Shown here piece by piece: positions 62,891 through 64,000 of a DNA stretch of 64,000 bases (position 1 is the first letter of the stretch; every line of letters begins with the position of its first letter). Where the stretch lies: NCBI GenBank assembly GCA_964625855.1, contig CAZVFC010000007.1, positions 124,001 to 188,000 on the forward strand. Reading direction: 5' to 3'. The position numbers and the translations under genes are program-made. Below the pieces are notes generated by a model that was not told where the DNA came from, ran no database searches, and saw only the letters and a list, made by a program, of their open reading frames with translations. Source of the DNA: JAPLUA01 sp964625855 (lineage in GTDB: Bacteria > Verrucomicrobiota > Verrucomicrobiia > Limisphaerales > UBA8199).

Positions 62891-63625
62891 ATGACTTCGA
62901 CGACCGGCCAATGCGCATCCCGCTTTCAGTTCGAGCGGGACACCTTGGCCTTCGCGAATGAGCTGGTCTGGGCCTACCGCCTTGAACCGGGAGCGAGCAC
63001 CATGACCACCTTCCGCAACGACCCGCCACCCACTTATGCGCACCGGTGCTTCGTGATGGTTCGGTCCGTCAGGCAGTTCCTGTACCACGCCCGCTTTGAC
63101 CCGGCCCTGCCGACGGCCGACGCCCGGACCTATCGGCAGCGGATTCGCCAGGTTGTGTCGCGCAGCCCGCGCCGGCCCAGCCCGGAGACAGAGCGGTTTG
63201 TGATCTCGGGCTACGCCGGTCTGCGCTCCTTCAGCGAGGCGCACGAGCCGCTGCTGAAAGCGGAATGCGGCGGGGCCTGGCAATCCTACTTCGTGCGCAG
63301 CCACTGGCGGATGGTCTTTCCCGTCCCTCGCTGGCATCAGGAACAGACGGCGCGGCGGTTGGCCCGGGCGATCGCGGCCGGGTCCCAGCCCATCGTTCAT
63401 GTGTTTTGCTTTCCGCGAGTGACCATCAATCACGGGATTGTGCTCTACGGCTGCGCGGAAACGCCTGCCGCCCTGCGCTTCTCCGCTTACGATCCAAACG
63501 TGCCGGAACATCCGGCGGAATTGCTTTACGACCGCGCGGATCGAGCCTTCTGGCTGCCCCGGAATCACTACTGGGCCGGGGGGCGTGTGAAGGTGGTTGA
63601 GGTCTATCGCGGCTGGCTGTACTAG
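62891..63625 (+). CDS. Conserved hypothetical protein, possibly lipid- or polyketide-cluster linked
   Basis: The 244-residue protein has no signal peptide or membrane helix. It contains SRFQFERDTLAFANELVWAY, RSVRQFLYHARFDPALP, VHVFCFPRVTINHGIVLYG and NHYWAGGRVKVVEVYRGWLY. The last segment, with Asn-His in a beta context, resembles a papain-like or transglutaminase-like Cys/His region, but a nucleophile cannot be assigned with confidence. It stands between an acyl ligase and a FabG-like reductase, with 6 bp to the latter, so it is probably a member of the same pathway. Confidence 0.6.
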   Translation: MTSTTGQCASRFQFERDTLAFANELVWAYRLEPGASTMTTFRNDPPPTYAHRCFVMVRSVRQFLYHARFDPALPTADARTYRQRIRQVVSRSPRRPSPETERFVISGYAGLRSFSEAHEPLLKAECGGAWQSYFVRSHWRMVFPVPRWHQEQTARRLARAIAAGSQPIVHVFCFPRVTINHGIVLYGCAETPAALRFSAYDPNVPEHPAELLYDRADRAFWLPRNHYWAGGRVKVVEVYRGWLY

Positions 63626-63631
63626 GATACG

Positions 63632-64000
63632 ATGGCTGTCATGAGCGTGCGCGTCATTTTGATCACGGGAGCCAACGGCGGCTTGGGCCAAGCGATTGCC
63701 CGGGCCTTCCTGTCTGAGCAGGAGCAGATTTCGGTCTGGTTGGCCGTCCACTCCCGCCGGGACCGGGCCGAAGCGCTGACCCGTGAGCATCCTGACCGTT
63801 GCCGCTGCCTGCCACTGGATGTGACCTCGCGCGAGTCGTGGCAGCAGGCCGTGAGCGCGGTGTTGGGCGCACAGGGGCGGTTGGATGTGCTGGTGAACAA
63901 CGCCGGCACCCACGAAGACGCCCTGCTGGGCACCATGCCTGTGGCATCCTGGCAACGCGTGCTGGCCACGAACCTGGACAGCGTGTTCCACGGCTGCCAG
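63632..64000 (+). CDS. Short-chain dehydrogenase (FabG-like 3-oxoacyl-ACP reductase), 3' end outside window
   Basis: The first 123 residues are present. LITGANGGLGQAIARAF is the NAD(P)-binding TGxxxGxG motif, and LDVLVNNAGTHEDALLG contains the NNAG motif. The catalytic Ser-Tyr-Lys set would lie beyond the window edge. With the ligase and hypothetical upstream it points to a fatty-acid- or polyketide-type cluster continuing to the right. Confidence 0.82.
   Translation, partial: MAVMSVRVILITGANGGLGQAIARAFLSEQEQISVWLAVHSRRDRAEALTREHPDRCRCLPLDVTSRESWQQAVSAVLGAQGRLDVLVNNAGTHEDALLGTMPVASWQRVLATNLDSVFHGCQ

Overview
The window looks like one contiguous piece of a GC-rich chromosome from a member of the Verrucomicrobiota, probably close to the Pedosphaerales/Limisphaerales group. 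This placement is inferred from family content and has not been tested by search. The pointers are three pseudopilin-like proteins with the FTLIELLVVIAIIAILAA leader, a giant delta-60 repeat protein, formylglycine sulfatases, Tat-exported Gfo/Idh/MocA and Fe-S proteins, four-helix-bundle (S23) genes, and heavy loading with short palindromic and heptameric repeats.

Layout. 1-3.1 kb: the end of a class III nucleotide cyclase, an alpha/beta hydrolase and a TGS/ThrRS-like uridine kinase. 3.5-15.3 kb: a co-oriented complex I operon (nuoABCDHIJKL, a small membrane protein, a NuoL/MrpD-like subunit, nuoM, nuoN). It has four antiporter-like subunits and no nuoEFG. 15.4-25.3 kb: an accessory region in decay. 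It holds a helicase-less hsdR remnant, a REP-type transposase among five REP copies, rhuM, an hsdM carrying two in-frame palindromic inserts, toxin-antitoxin remnants, a frameshifted second REP-type transposase, a lone PD-(D/E)xK-like protein and a KTSC protein. 25.9-28.8 kb: a NEW3-domain protein with an ABC-2 exporter. 29-32.3 kb: two sulfatases.

32.8-43.2 kb (minus strand) is a redox block: a small Tat-like Cys-rich protein, an NHL propeller, a Tat ferredoxin, a NapH/NosR-like membrane ferredoxin and a PQQ-type propeller. A NuoE-NuoF fusion and a [2Fe-2S]/GltD-type flavoprotein follow, with a four-helix-bundle gene between them. The fusion could supply the NADH-oxidising function missing from the nuo operon, but that is inference.

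43.5-61 kb looks like a regulatory and secretory block. A NarL-type response regulator and a propeller-sensor histidine kinase stand next to three pseudopilin-like genes, a 1426-residue protein with two seven-repeat delta-60 blocks, a Gfo/Idh/MocA oxidoreductase and two secreted proteins sharing an unrecognised propeller-like domain. A roughly 20-bp motif (ATGACCAGAATTGGCCAGTT and variants) lies upstream of the regulator gene and of three of these genes, always in the same orientation, and is a candidate operator. 61.6-64 kb: an AMP-dependent acyl ligase diverging from a conserved hypothetical and a FabG-like reductase, probably the edge of a fatty-acid or polyketide-like cluster.

The most striking unexplained signals are (i) four loci built of 11-bp units, two of them switching to the reverse complement at a central 12-bp unit, (ii) heptameric TTCGGAT arrays in inverted pairs, one pair flanking the four-helix-bundle gene, (iii) palindromic elements inserted in frame inside conserved genes, and (iv) the candidate operator motif.
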